Source: DATDFB01 sp035276475 (GTDB lineage: Bacteria; Acidobacteriota; Thermoanaerobaculia; Gp7-AA8). From it: DNA of 64,000 nt. Numbering within the stretch: position 1 is the first letter of the stretch; the number at the start of each line of letters is the position of its first letter. Below are positions 8,568 to 16,719 of the stretch, piece after piece. The notes under the pieces are model-generated. The model saw nothing but the letters and a program-made list of their open reading frames with translations, did no database searches and was not told the DNA's origin. Location: NCBI GenBank assembly GCA_035276475.1, contig DATELQ010000075.1, forward strand, positions 1 to 64,000, given 5' to 3'. A program made the translations under genes and the position numbers.

Positions 8568-10361
8568 ATGCAAATGCGCCGCATCCGCGCGCTCGCCGTT
8601 GCTTCATCGATCGTGGCTCTCGCCGCCACGGCGCGCGCCGACGCCCCTCTGCCCCCCGCGCTGCAGGTCCTCGGCAGCGTGACGACGGCGACGCGGCCGG
8701 TCGCGAACGCGCTGATCATCGCCCTCAACCTGAGCAGCCTCGAGGCGAGCCAGACCTTCACCGGGGTCGACGGCTCGTTCAGCCTCCCATCGCTTCCCGC
8801 CGCGGTCTACAAGATCATCGCCGTGAAGTCGGGCTTCCTCCCGGCGATGGCGATGATCGTCCCGACGAAGGAGAAGCACCGTATCGCGCTGGCGCTGAAG
8901 AATGAGAAAAACGCCAGCCGCGACGCGAATCAGCAGATCTGGGAGCTGCGCGCCTCGCTGCCGCCCGACGTGCTGCGCGACATCGACAACGTGCTGCGCG
9001 AGCGGCAGTCGCAGATGGCCTCGCTCGCGCCGATGCTCGACGCACCGCGCTTCCGCGGGCAGATGACGTCGATCACGGGGGTGCCGCAGCAGAGCTCCGG
9101 GCCGACGACCGCGCAGACCGCGCTCGGCGTCGAGAGCCGCCTCGGCGACTCGTGGCAGCTAGGCTTCCGCGGGAACTTGCACCGCGTCGACGACCCGACG
9201 GACGATGGCCGCTTCGGCACGCCGCTGGCGGAGTCGAGCGCGATGCAGATGGAGCTCCGCTCGTCGCCGACCGAGGCCTACAAGCTGGCGTCGACGAAGA
9301 GCTGGTGGCGCTATCGCGACGACGACGTGGCGCCGCAGCACGCCGACATCCGCTCGCACAATTTCGAGTGGGAGCACGGCGACGCCAAGCTGCAGGTGCG
9401 CTATCTCGCGCAGCAGAATCTCTTCAACGCGAATCCCGGCTCGGACCTCATCGAGGTCGCGGGCAACACGACGATCCTCCAGGCCGGCCGCACGGACGTG
9501 GGTGTCTCGCTGCGGGTGGCGCAGGAGAGCCTGCACAACATGCCGAATGCGACGTTCCGCACCGCCGACCTCACGGCGAGCGCGAATCTCGACGTGTCGT
9601 CACGGCTGATGCTGCAGTACGGCCTCTCCAGCCGCCTCGGCTTGTACGGCACGGAGTGGGCGCCGCGCACCGGCGCGGAGTGGAAGATCGGGAAAGATAC
9701 GTCGCTCGTCGCCAGCGGGTTGTTCAAGGTGTACCAGCAGGATCAGCAGAACGCCATGCCGGCGATCGTGGTCTGGTCCGACGAGTCGCGCGTGCTGCCA
9801 AAGTACATGTACTCGTTCGGCATCGTCTCCGGCGACGAGACGCACAGCGGAGTCTCGATCGTCGGCACGGTGATGCGCGCCGACGCGCCGCTGCGTGTGA
9901 TCTTCACCGACGGCTTCGAGCAGTTCTGGGACGGCCTCTACGTCGACGCCGGCGACGTCCGCCGCGACCTGCGCGTGAACTGCCGCAAGGAGCTGGCGAA
10001 GCGGTTCCTGGTCGACCTCTCCTCGAGCGCCGGCTACGTCCGCACGGCGCTGCCGATGGTGACGGACGCGAACAAGAACTTCGTCACCGGCGACGTGCAG
10101 TCGACGTACGAGCCGACCGGTACGACGATCGCGGTCTCGTACCGCGAGATGCGCCAGCCGCAGCAGAACCGCGCCGGCGGCGACTACCGCAGCGAGCGCG
10201 TGAACGTGCGCGTCGCCCAGGCACTGCATTTCCTGCTCGACCTGAAGCTCCTCGTCGGCGTGGAGGTGGCGCGGGCGGAGAACTCGCCGTATCTCCTCGA
10301 TACGATCGATCCCAACGGCGTGACCCGGAAGTACATCGGCGGGCTGGGGATCAATTTCTAG
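8568..10361 (+). CDS. outer-membrane beta-barrel protein with N-terminal carboxypeptidase-regulatory-like domain
   Basis: This 597-residue protein begins with a signal peptide (MRRIRALAVASSIVALAATARA, cleaved near residue 25). Residues of about 30-110 form a carboxypeptidase-regulatory-like Ig domain (LQVLGSVTTATRPVANALI, FTGVDGSFSLPSLPAAVYKI). The remainder has alternating hydrophobic/polar strands and ends YIGGLGINF with the C-terminal Phe typical of BAM-inserted barrels. No TonB box or plug domain is evident, so it is probably a TonB-independent barrel or a divergent receptor. The ATG at 8574 has better spacing from AGAGAG (8561-8566) than the ATG at 8568. A large antisense frame over it is shadow. 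Substrate is unknown. Confidence 0.75.
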   Translation: MQMRRIRALAVASSIVALAATARADAPLPPALQVLGSVTTATRPVANALIIALNLSSLEASQTFTGVDGSFSLPSLPAAVYKIIAVKSGFLPAMAMIVPTKEKHRIALALKNEKNASRDANQQIWELRASLPPDVLRDIDNVLRERQSQMASLAPMLDAPRFRGQMTSITGVPQQSSGPTTAQTALGVESRLGDSWQLGFRGNLHRVDDPTDDGRFGTPLAESSAMQMELRSSPTEAYKLASTKSWWRYRDDDVAPQHADIRSHNFEWEHGDAKLQVRYLAQQNLFNANPGSDLIEVAGNTTILQAGRTDVGVSLRVAQESLHNMPNATFRTADLTASANLDVSSRLMLQYGLSSRLGLYGTEWAPRTGAEWKIGKDTSLVASGLFKVYQQDQQNAMPAIVVWSDESRVLPKYMYSFGIVSGDETHSGVSIVGTVMRADAPLRVIFTDGFEQFWDGLYVDAGDVRRDLRVNCRKELAKRFLVDLSSSAGYVRTALPMVTDANKNFVTGDVQSTYEPTGTTIAVSYREMRQPQQNRAGGDYRSERVNVRVAQALHFLLDLKLLVGVEVARAENSPYLLDTIDPNGVTRKYIGGLGINF

Positions 10362-10756
10362 GCGTCGGCGAGAGGGATGCGCATTTCGGCGCAGAGCTGC
10401 TTCAGGCGTTTGTCGAAGGTGAGGATTGCTGCGCCTTCGCGACGAGCGAGGATGGCGTAGTAGAGGTCATAGACGGGATGGCGATGAACCGCGGCCGCCC
10501 GAAGAGCCTCTTCCGCAAGTTCCGCGACGGAACGAAAGCCGTTGACCATGTCCAGCGCTGACCGGAGATGCTTGACCGCGTCTTCGACCGGCAGACCCTC
10601 CCAAACGACGTACTTCCATAGGCCGTTTGTCACCTCCACGATGAAGAGGTCGGGAGCAAGAGTTGCGGAAGCACCGAGGGTTTTTTCCGCAACGAGGAGT
10701 TTCTTCTCGCCGGCAACCGCGGCTACGGCCGCGGACGCGTCGAGAACCACTTTCAT
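10358..10756 (-). CDS. PIN-domain ribonuclease toxin, VapC family
   Basis: This 132-residue PIN-domain protein carries the acidic residues expected for the Mg-dependent RNase site: Asp6 (VVLDASA), Glu41 (FIVEVTN), Asp97 (VYDLYY) and Asp115 (LTFDKRL). VapC toxins cleave tRNA or rRNA and are neutralised by the partner protein. The gene overlaps the upstream small ORF by 4 bp, the classic arrangement of a toxin-antitoxin operon with the antitoxin first. Its stop overlaps the end of the convergent outer-membrane gene. Assignment to the PIN/VapC family is strong; toxicity is inferred. Confidence 0.88.
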   Translation of the reverse strand: MKVVLDASAAVAAVAGEKKLLVAEKTLGASATLAPDLFIVEVTNGLWKYVVWEGLPVEDAVKHLRSALDMVNGFRSVAELAEEALRAAAVHRHPVYDLYYAILARREGAAILTFDKRLKQLCAEMRIPLADA

Positions 10757-10965
10757 CGATCCCTGTCTTCGCGAATGAGCTGCACCGGGTCGAGATCACT
10801 CTCGATCGGTGGCATGTCGAGAATGCGCTGCCAATTCAGCAGATACTGACGGCGTGCTTCATCAGCAGGATCTAACTCCGCGAAGGCCTGCTCGAGGATC
10901 GACCGATTGTTGATCCGAGCACGCTCGGCCAACGTCGTCGGCTCGGAAGTTTCGATCGTGGCCAT
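10753..10965 (-). CDS. antitoxin partner of the PIN toxin
   Basis: This 70-residue, charged, Glu/Asp/Arg-rich protein begins MATIETSEPTTLAERARINNRS, and its reading frame overlaps the toxin start by 4 bp. The N-terminal part resembles a short ribbon-helix-helix or Phd-like DNA-binding segment (LAERARINNRSILEQAF). The C-terminal part (SDLDPVQLIREDRDR) is the kind of disordered tail that plugs a PIN active site. I call it from position and size more than from sequence. A TAGAAT hexamer ends 9 nt before the ATG. Confidence 0.75.
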   Translation of the reverse strand: MATIETSEPTTLAERARINNRSILEQAFAELDPADEARRQYLLNWQRILDMPPIESDLDPVQLIREDRDR

Positions 10966-10974
10966 ACCCCGACA

Positions 10975-10980
10975 ATTCTA
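10975..10980 (-). promoter_or_regulatory. candidate -10 (TAGAAT) for the toxin-antitoxin operon
   Basis: TAGAAT on the minus strand overlaps the stop codon of the upstream PHP gene and ends 9 nt before the antitoxin ATG, which would leave almost no leader. Confidence 0.45.
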
Positions 10981-11970
10981 CCGCTCCCCACCCAGCCCCG
11001 GCCGGATCTCCTCCACCAGCTTCTCGAACCGCATCGAGATTCCCTTCGTCACCACAATCTGCTTCAGGTAATTGAGCGACGTGATGGCCGCGGGTAAACC
11101 GGAGATCGCCGTCGGGATCGAGGCCAGGCGGGCGGCGAGCTGGATGGTCTTGTCCGCGGCGGTGTAGCTCGTCGAGAGCAGATCCGCGCGCGCCTCGGAC
11201 TGGTAGGCGAGGGTCAACAGATAGATGTCGGCCACGAGGTCGCGGAAGCGCATCTCCGTGCCCCAGGCGAAGCACTCGCCGTTGCGGATGTTCTCGAGGA
11301 ACTCCTGCGGCGTCTCGCCGCGCGAGACCGTGTGCACCTTGGCCACGTGCTTTAGCGTGTGCGCGTCGGAGCCGCCCACCATCGACACGCGTCGGCCGTG
11401 CTCCTCCTGCACCGTGGCCACGAGCTGCTGGACCATGCGGTTGTGGAACGACGCCATCGCCCCGTTCAGCACCTCGAAGATGTCGAACATCTCCAGGAGC
11501 TCGGCGATGTAGCGGCCGGCCACGTTCTTCATCCGGTAGTTCTGAAAGAGGTGGTTGATCCCGAAGATCAGCCGCTGCGACTTCATGTAGGGGATGAGCT
11601 CGCGGATGTTCGGGCGGAGGCGCTGGATCTCGCGGTGCTGCGCTTCGTCGAGTCCCCACACGCCGACGTGGATGCGCTGCCCCGTCTCCGGAAAATACGT
11701 TTCGACTTCCTCACCGATGAAGAAATCGGTCATGTCCGGGTTCTTGTTCAGCAGATACAGCGCTCCGTCGATGGAGTCGTGGTCGGTGAGGCAGACGTAC
11801 GACATGCCTCGGGCCTTGGCGATGCGGTAGACGTCCTCGGGTGCGTTGTAGCAGTCTCGGGTATTGGCGCGCCGGAAATACTTGAATACCGAGAAGCGGG
11901 AGTGGCAGTGCAGATCCGCTCGCTTCAGGTGCGGATCGGACAAAACCACCGCCGGCGCCAGATCGTTCAT
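10978..11970 (-). CDS. PHP-domain metal-dependent phosphoesterase
   Basis: This protein of about 330 residues has the PHP signature: ADLHCHSRFS (His21 and His23), LTDHDS, the central IGEEVETYFPETG acidic region and GGSDAH. These are the metal ligands of the trinuclear site of PHP phosphoesterases. Family members hydrolyse histidinol phosphate, nucleotides or nucleic-acid ends, and the substrate here cannot be read from sequence. The final 90 residues (FRDLVADIYLLTLAYQSEARADLL onward) are helical and may mediate membrane or protein contact. The start at 11970 (MNDLAPAVVL) avoids 16 upstream residues that run into the lon promoter region. It is divergent to lon. Confidence 0.85.
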   Translation of the reverse strand: MNDLAPAVVLSDPHLKRADLHCHSRFSVFKYFRRANTRDCYNAPEDVYRIAKARGMSYVCLTDHDSIDGALYLLNKNPDMTDFFIGEEVETYFPETGQRIHVGVWGLDEAQHREIQRLRPNIRELIPYMKSQRLIFGINHLFQNYRMKNVAGRYIAELLEMFDIFEVLNGAMASFHNRMVQQLVATVQEEHGRRVSMVGGSDAHTLKHVAKVHTVSRGETPQEFLENIRNGECFAWGTEMRFRDLVADIYLLTLAYQSEARADLLSTSYTAADKTIQLAARLASIPTAISGLPAAITSLNYLKQIVVTKGISMRFEKLVEEIRPGLGGER

Positions 11971-11976
11971 GTAGAT

Positions 11977-12000
11977 TGCAACCGTTGCATTCTCTACAAT
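11977..12000. promoter_or_regulatory. PHP/lon intergenic promoter region with small inverted repeat
   Basis: The 63-bp gap contains TGCAAC-C-GTTGCA (11977-11989), a perfect 6-bp inverted repeat that could be an operator. TACAAT at 11995-12000 is a good plus-strand -10, 33 nt before the lon ATG. No CIRCE element is visible. Confidence 0.45.
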
Positions 12001-12033
12001 TCGCGTGCCTTTGGGCAACGCGCGGCTCTATCG

Positions 12034-14502
12034 ATGGCGCAGCAGAAATCCAAGCAGTCGAATTCTCCATCCGAGTGGGTGGATCAGGAAGTCCCGACGC
12101 GGCTTCCGATCATCCCGCTCGTCTCCTCCGTCCTTTTCCCGGGCGGCGTGCTCTCGCTGCAGGTCGGCATCGACCGCAACGTCCGCCTCCTGAAGAGCCT
12201 CCCCGACGAGCAGAACCTCATCGCCGCCTTCTGCCAGAAGAGCGGCGACAAAGAGAATCCGCGCCCCGAGGACCTGTCGCAGATCGGCGTCCTCGCCGCC
12301 ATCGTGCAGCGACTCCCGCTGTCGAGCGACCGCTTCCAGCTCTTCCTCCAGGGACGGCAGCGCGTCGAGCTCGTGCAGATGCTGCAGAACGAGCCGTACT
12401 TCGAAGGGCGGCTGCGCGAAGTCATCCCGCGGCCGACGCCGAAGACGATCAAGACCGATACCCTCATGAACAAGGCCACGTCGCTCTTCGAGAAGTTGGT
12501 GGAGAGCGATTCGAAGTACTCCAACGAGCTGCTGAACATCCTGCGGATGAACCGCGATGAGGGGCCGGACACGTTCGCCGACCTCCTCTCCTCCTTCGTC
12601 AACTTCCCGCTCGAAGAAAAGCAGCTCCTCCTCGAGACGGTGAACCCGATCGAGCGCCTCGAGCTCCTCATCGACTGGATCCAACGCGACCTCGGCAAGG
12701 CCACGATGGACCGCGAGCTCCAGCGGCAGATCAAGGACTCCATCGACCGCCGCGAGCGCGAGAACTACCTCCGCGAGCAGCTCCGCGTCATCCAGGACGA
12801 GCTGGGCGACACCAACGCCGCCGAGCGTGAAGCCGACACCTACCGCGACCGCATCGAAGCGCTGCCGATCGCCGAGGAGCACAAGCTCCAGCTCCGCCGC
12901 GAAGTCAACCGGATGACGCAGCTCTCGCCGTCGTCGTCCGACTACGCCGTCATCAAAGGCCACCTCGACACCGTGCTGCAGGTGCCGTGGGGCGAGAAAA
13001 CCGAGGACCAGCTCGACCTTGCGAAGGCCGAGGAGGTGCTCGACCAGCGCCACTACGGCCTCGAGAAGGTGAAGGAGCGCATCCTCGAATTTCTGGCCGT
13101 GCTGAAGCTGAAGGGCGACCTCAAAGGCCCGATCCTCTGCTTCGCCGGCCCGCCCGGCGTCGGCAAGACCTCCCTCGGCGCCGCGATCGCCGACGCCCTC
13201 GGACGCAAGTTCGTGCGCATGGCCGTCGGCGGCGTCACCGACGAGTCGGAGATCCGCGGCCACCGCAAAACGTACATCGGCGCGATGCCGGGCCGCATGA
13301 TCCAGAGCTACATCCAGGTCGGCGTCAACAACCCGCTCATCATGATCGACGAGATCGACAAGATCGGGAAGGACTACCGCGGCGATCCCGCCTCGGCGCT
13401 CCTCGAAGCGCTCGACCCGAAACAGAACCACGCCTTCGTCGACCGGTATCTGGAGATCCCGTACGACCTCTCGCACACGCTCTTCGTCTGCACTGCGAAC
13501 ATCCTCGACAACATCCCCAGCGCGCTGCGCGACCGCATGGAGGTCATCCGCCTCTCCGGCTACACCGAGACGGAGAAGCTCCAGATCGCCAAGCGCCATC
13601 TCATCCCCGAGCTCCTCGGCGATCACGGCCTGAAGGCCGAGCAGGTGACGATCGGCGACGACGCAATCCTGACGATCATCCGCGATCACACCGCCGAAGC
13701 GGGCGTGCGCAATCTGGAGCGGAAGCTCGCCACGATCATGCGCAAGATCGCGCGCAAAGTCGCGAGCGGCGACGAAGCCGGGCACTACGAAGTGAAGGCG
13801 GACGAGCTCGAGCCGTACCTCGGCCTGCCGTCGTACGAGCACGAATTCGCGGAGCGGCATCCGGAGATCGGCGTCACCACGGGTCTCGCCTGGACGCAGT
13901 TCGGCGGCGAGATCATGTTCATCGAGGCGACGCGCATGCCCGGCAGCGGACGGACCACCGTCACGGGCCAGCTCGGCGACGTCATGCGCGAGTCGGTGTC
14001 GGCGGCGTACTCGTACGTCCGCTCGAAGTCGGGCGACCTCGAGATCGACGACAAGCAGTTCACCGACCACGACATCCACATCCACTTCCCCGCGGGGGCG
14101 ATCCCGAAGGACGGCCCCTCCGCCGGCGTCGCCATCGCAACGTGCATCGCCTCGGTCATGGGCGAGCGTCCGGTGCGCCATGAAGTGGCCATGACGGGCG
14201 AGATCACGCTGCGCGGCAAAGTCCTCTCCGTCGGCGGCATCAAAGAGAAGGTCATGGCCGCGCACCGCGCGAACATCAAGACCGTCGTGCTGCCCGAGGG
14301 GAATCGGAAGGACCTCTCCGAAGTGCCGGAGGAGATCAAGAAAGAGCTGCACTTCATCTTCGCCGAGCGCGTCGAAGACGTCTGGAAAGAAGCGCTGATC
14401 CCGGTCCTCGTCTCGCGCGACAAGGCCCGCAAATACGACGAAGCCGAATACCGCGCCGAGCGGATGCAACAGAAGAAGGAAGATCGGGCCGAGCAGCGAT
14501 GA
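12034..14502 (+). CDS. lon: ATP-dependent protease Lon
   Basis: Lon is a cytoplasmic AAA+ serine protease that degrades misfolded and regulatory proteins. The 822-residue protein has the LonN substrate domain (about 25-220), a helical region, the AAA+ module with Walker A GPPGVGKT (about 372-379) and Walker B LIMIDEIDKIG, and a C-terminal protease domain. In the latter, PKDGPSAG holds the nucleophile (about Ser696) and GIKEK the catalytic lysine (about Lys739). Their 43-residue spacing equals that of E. coli Ser679/Lys722. The ATG at 12034 follows TACAAT by 33 nt; a much longer open frame upstream is antisense to the PHP gene and is rejected. It heads a chain of overlapping genes. Confidence 0.98.
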   Translation: MAQQKSKQSNSPSEWVDQEVPTRLPIIPLVSSVLFPGGVLSLQVGIDRNVRLLKSLPDEQNLIAAFCQKSGDKENPRPEDLSQIGVLAAIVQRLPLSSDRFQLFLQGRQRVELVQMLQNEPYFEGRLREVIPRPTPKTIKTDTLMNKATSLFEKLVESDSKYSNELLNILRMNRDEGPDTFADLLSSFVNFPLEEKQLLLETVNPIERLELLIDWIQRDLGKATMDRELQRQIKDSIDRRERENYLREQLRVIQDELGDTNAAEREADTYRDRIEALPIAEEHKLQLRREVNRMTQLSPSSSDYAVIKGHLDTVLQVPWGEKTEDQLDLAKAEEVLDQRHYGLEKVKERILEFLAVLKLKGDLKGPILCFAGPPGVGKTSLGAAIADALGRKFVRMAVGGVTDESEIRGHRKTYIGAMPGRMIQSYIQVGVNNPLIMIDEIDKIGKDYRGDPASALLEALDPKQNHAFVDRYLEIPYDLSHTLFVCTANILDNIPSALRDRMEVIRLSGYTETEKLQIAKRHLIPELLGDHGLKAEQVTIGDDAILTIIRDHTAEAGVRNLERKLATIMRKIARKVASGDEAGHYEVKADELEPYLGLPSYEHEFAERHPEIGVTTGLAWTQFGGEIMFIEATRMPGSGRTTVTGQLGDVMRESVSAAYSYVRSKSGDLEIDDKQFTDHDIHIHFPAGAIPKDGPSAGVAIATCIASVMGERPVRHEVAMTGEITLRGKVLSVGGIKEKVMAAHRANIKTVVLPEGNRKDLSEVPEEIKKELHFIFAERVEDVWKEALIPVLVSRDKARKYDEAEYRAERMQQKKEDRAEQR

Positions 14503-15263
14503 AGCGCGGCTGCCTGAACAACGCTCTCTTCGGCCTCCTCGTCTTCCTCGTCTTCGGCTTCAGCTCCTACCTCTGCTTCACATTCTTCGTGCACGGGCGC
14601 TCGCTGCCGACGCCGAATCTGATCGGCAAGTCGGTCGCCGACGCGAAAGCCATGTGCTCGGACCTCGGGCTGACGCTCGACGTCAGCAAAGAGACGCGCA
14701 ACTCCGACAAAGTGCCGGCCGGCTACGTCGTCTGGCAGAACCGCTCGCCCGGCACGACGAACTTCATCAAGCGCGGGACGCGGATCAAGGTCGATTTGAG
14801 CGCCGGACCGCTGGTGCTGCGCGTCCCCGACTTCAACGGCCAGCGCCCCGGCACCGCGGTGCTGCGCCTCGGGCAGGTGAACCTCAAGCTCGGGCAGACG
14901 ACGTACGCGGAGATGAACACGAGCGAGCAGCAGATCGTGGCCGAGGATCCGGCGAAAGACACCGTCGTGGCGGCGCAGACGCCGGTGTCGCTCCTCATCG
15001 GCGTGCCGCCCGCGCCGCGACCGTACGTCATGCCCGACCTCATCGACCACAATCTCGAAGAGGTGCGCTCGTACTTCAGCGGCAACGGGTTGAACATCTC
15101 GACGGTGAAGTTCGAGTCGTATCCCGGCCTGCCGGACGGCGTGATCATTCGCCAGTACCCGCTGCGCGGCGCGCCGGTGTCGGCGCGGGACGCGATTACG
15201 GTTGTGGTAACGCGGCAGGAAGAGGGCGGGATTATCGAGCAGACGAAGCCGACGACACCATAG
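14499..15263 (+). CDS. membrane-anchored protein with three PASTA domains
   Basis: This 254-residue protein has an N-terminal transmembrane segment (about 9-31: LFGLLVFLVFGFSSYLCFTFF) and then three tandem PASTA repeats of about 68 residues (about 36-103, 106-173 and 177-243). Each shows the P-x-L/F-x-G and AGxVVxQ-type pattern (VPAGYVVWQNRSPG; DFNGQRPGTAV; PDGVIIRQYPLRG). PASTA modules bind peptidoglycan fragments and usually sit outside a Ser/Thr kinase or a PBP, but here no kinase or transpeptidase domain is attached. The start overlaps the lon stop by 4 bp. It may be a stand-alone cell-wall sensor or a scaffold for a kinase encoded elsewhere. Confidence 0.88.
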   Translation: MKRGCLNNALFGLLVFLVFGFSSYLCFTFFVHGRSLPTPNLIGKSVADAKAMCSDLGLTLDVSKETRNSDKVPAGYVVWQNRSPGTTNFIKRGTRIKVDLSAGPLVLRVPDFNGQRPGTAVLRLGQVNLKLGQTTYAEMNTSEQQIVAEDPAKDTVVAAQTPVSLLIGVPPAPRPYVMPDLIDHNLEEVRSYFSGNGLNISTVKFESYPGLPDGVIIRQYPLRGAPVSARDAITVVVTRQEEGGIIEQTKPTTP

Positions 15264-15266
15264 AAT
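15261..15266 (+). promoter_or_regulatory. candidate -10 (TAGAAT) before rpe
   Basis: TAGAAT followed by CCGCG overlaps the end of the PASTA gene and ends 8 nt before the rpe ATG, so an internal promoter would give an essentially leaderless rpe message. Confidence 0.45.
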
Positions 15267-15274
15267 CCGCGTTG

Positions 15275-15937
15275 ATGATCAAGATCGCCCCATCGCTGCT
15301 CTCCGCGGACTTTTCCCGTCTCGCGGAAGAGCTGCGGTCCGTCGATGACGGCGCCGACATCATCCACCTCGACGTCATGGACGGACATTTCGTCCCGAAC
15401 CTCACCATCGGGCCCGCGATCGTCAAAGCGTGCCGGGCGCACAGCGCGAAAATCTTCGATTGTCACCTCATGATCGAGCAGCCGCAGCTCTACATCGAGC
15501 GGTTCCTGGAGGCCGGCGCGGAGATGATCTCGATCCACATCGAGACCGAGCCGCACCTGGAGCGGGCCCTGCAGCTCATCCGGTCGGGCGGGGCCAAGGC
15601 CGGCATCGCCCTCAACCCGGCGACCTCGGCGGAATCGCTGACCACGGCAATCGAGTTCTGCGACTTCGTCCTGGTGATGACGGTGAACCCGGGATTCGGC
15701 GGCCAGAAGTTCATCGAACCTGTTGTGCCGAAGATCCGTCGTATCTCTCAGATGATCAACGAGAGAGGTCTGCCCGTCGAGATCGAAGTCGACGGCGGGA
15801 TCGACGCGACGACGGCGCGGATGGTCGTCGACGCCGGCGCGCGCATCCTCGTGGCCGGCTCGGCGGTCTTCGGACAGCGTGACCGGGCCGCGGCGATGCG
15901 GTCGATCCGCAACGCGGTATTACTGGAGGAAGCTTGA
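15275..15937 (+). CDS. rpe: ribulose-phosphate 3-epimerase
   Basis: Rpe interconverts ribulose 5-phosphate and xylulose 5-phosphate in the pentose phosphate pathway. The 220-residue TIM barrel begins MIKIAPSLLSADF, then shows HLDVMDGHFVPN (metal His and catalytic Asp), DCHLM, MTVNPGFGGQKF and EVDGGID, all family signatures. The ATG at 15275 gives the conserved N-terminus. Its stop overlaps the TTG start of the bamD-like gene. It supplies the pathway that feeds arabinose 5-phosphate for Kdo and erythrose 4-phosphate for aromatics, both represented in the window. Confidence 0.97.
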   Translation: MIKIAPSLLSADFSRLAEELRSVDDGADIIHLDVMDGHFVPNLTIGPAIVKACRAHSAKIFDCHLMIEQPQLYIERFLEAGAEMISIHIETEPHLERALQLIRSGGAKAGIALNPATSAESLTTAIEFCDFVLVMTVNPGFGGQKFIEPVVPKIRRISQMINERGLPVEIEVDGGIDATTARMVVDAGARILVAGSAVFGQRDRAAAMRSIRNAVLLEEA

Positions 15938-16719
15938 AACTGACCCGAAGCATCGCAGCGGCAGCGCTGGTTCTCTTCGCGCTGAGCGCCTGCCATCACT
16001 CGCAGCAGCGGCGCCCCGTCGTCGACCCCGAGCTGGCCAAGCTCACCAAGGAGCAGGCCTTCCAAAAGGGCGAGGACCAATACGCAAAGAAGAAGTATCC
16101 GAAGGCCCGCACCTACTTTTCCTACGTCTTCGAGAACTTCCCGAACGATCCCCTCGGGCGCCGCGCTCTCCTGCGCGTGGCCGACTCGTACTTCGCCCAG
16201 CGCGACGCCGTGAACCTCGTCGAGGCGCAGTACAAGTACCGCGACTTCATCAACCGCTATCCCGGCAGCGACCGCGCCGACTACGCCATGCTGCAGATCG
16301 CCATGGTCTCGTACCAGCAGATGGAGAAGCCGGACCGCGATCAGCAGAAAACCATCGAGGCGTTGGACAAGTTCGACGAGATGCTCCGCGCGTATCCGAG
16401 AAGCCCGCTGCGGCCGGAGGCCGAGGCGCGGCGGCAGGACGTGCTCGACCGCCTGGCCAAGCACGAGCACATCGTGGCGCGCTTCTACATGAAGCGGAAG
16501 CTCTACAACGCCGCGGTGCTGCGCCTGAACGGGATCGTGGAGAAGTACCCGAACTACAAGGACAAGGACGCCGTCTTCTTCGACCTCGGCACGTCGCTCG
16601 CCGCGATGGGGCGAAAGCCCGAGGCGCGGCTCTACTTCGAGCGCGTGCTATCGGAGTTCCCGAAGAGCGAGTACGCCGAGCGCGCCAAGCGGAAGCTCGA
16701 CTCGCTGAAGCCCGCATGA
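15934..16719 (+). CDS. bamD: BamD-like outer-membrane assembly lipoprotein
   Basis: This 261-residue lipoprotein has a signal peptide and lipobox (LFALSAC, Cys at about 20). TPR-like pairs follow, including QAFQKGEDQYAKKKYPKARTY (first 20: QAFQKGEDQYAKKKYPKART), FENFPNDPLGRRALLRVADS and INRYPGSDRADYAML. This order and spacing match BamD/ComL, the essential helical partner of BamA. The start is TTG, with GGAGGA 4 nt upstream, and it overlaps the rpe stop. The next gene also overlaps, so rpe, bamD and cpoB are coupled. The call as a BamD family member is good; a generic outer-membrane TPR lipoprotein is the alternative. Confidence 0.85.
   Translation: MKLTRSIAAAALVLFALSACHHSQQRRPVVDPELAKLTKEQAFQKGEDQYAKKKYPKARTYFSYVFENFPNDPLGRRALLRVADSYFAQRDAVNLVEAQYKYRDFINRYPGSDRADYAMLQIAMVSYQQMEKPDRDQQKTIEALDKFDEMLRAYPRSPLRPEAEARRQDVLDRLAKHEHIVARFYMKRKLYNAAVLRLNGIVEKYPNYKDKDAVFFDLGTSLAAMGRKPEARLYFERVLSEFPKSEYAERAKRKLDSLKPA

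Noticed and set aside
11359..12033. Upstream in-frame extension of lon
   Set aside because: It is antisense to the PHP gene and lacks Lon homology; the conserved N-domain begins after 12034.
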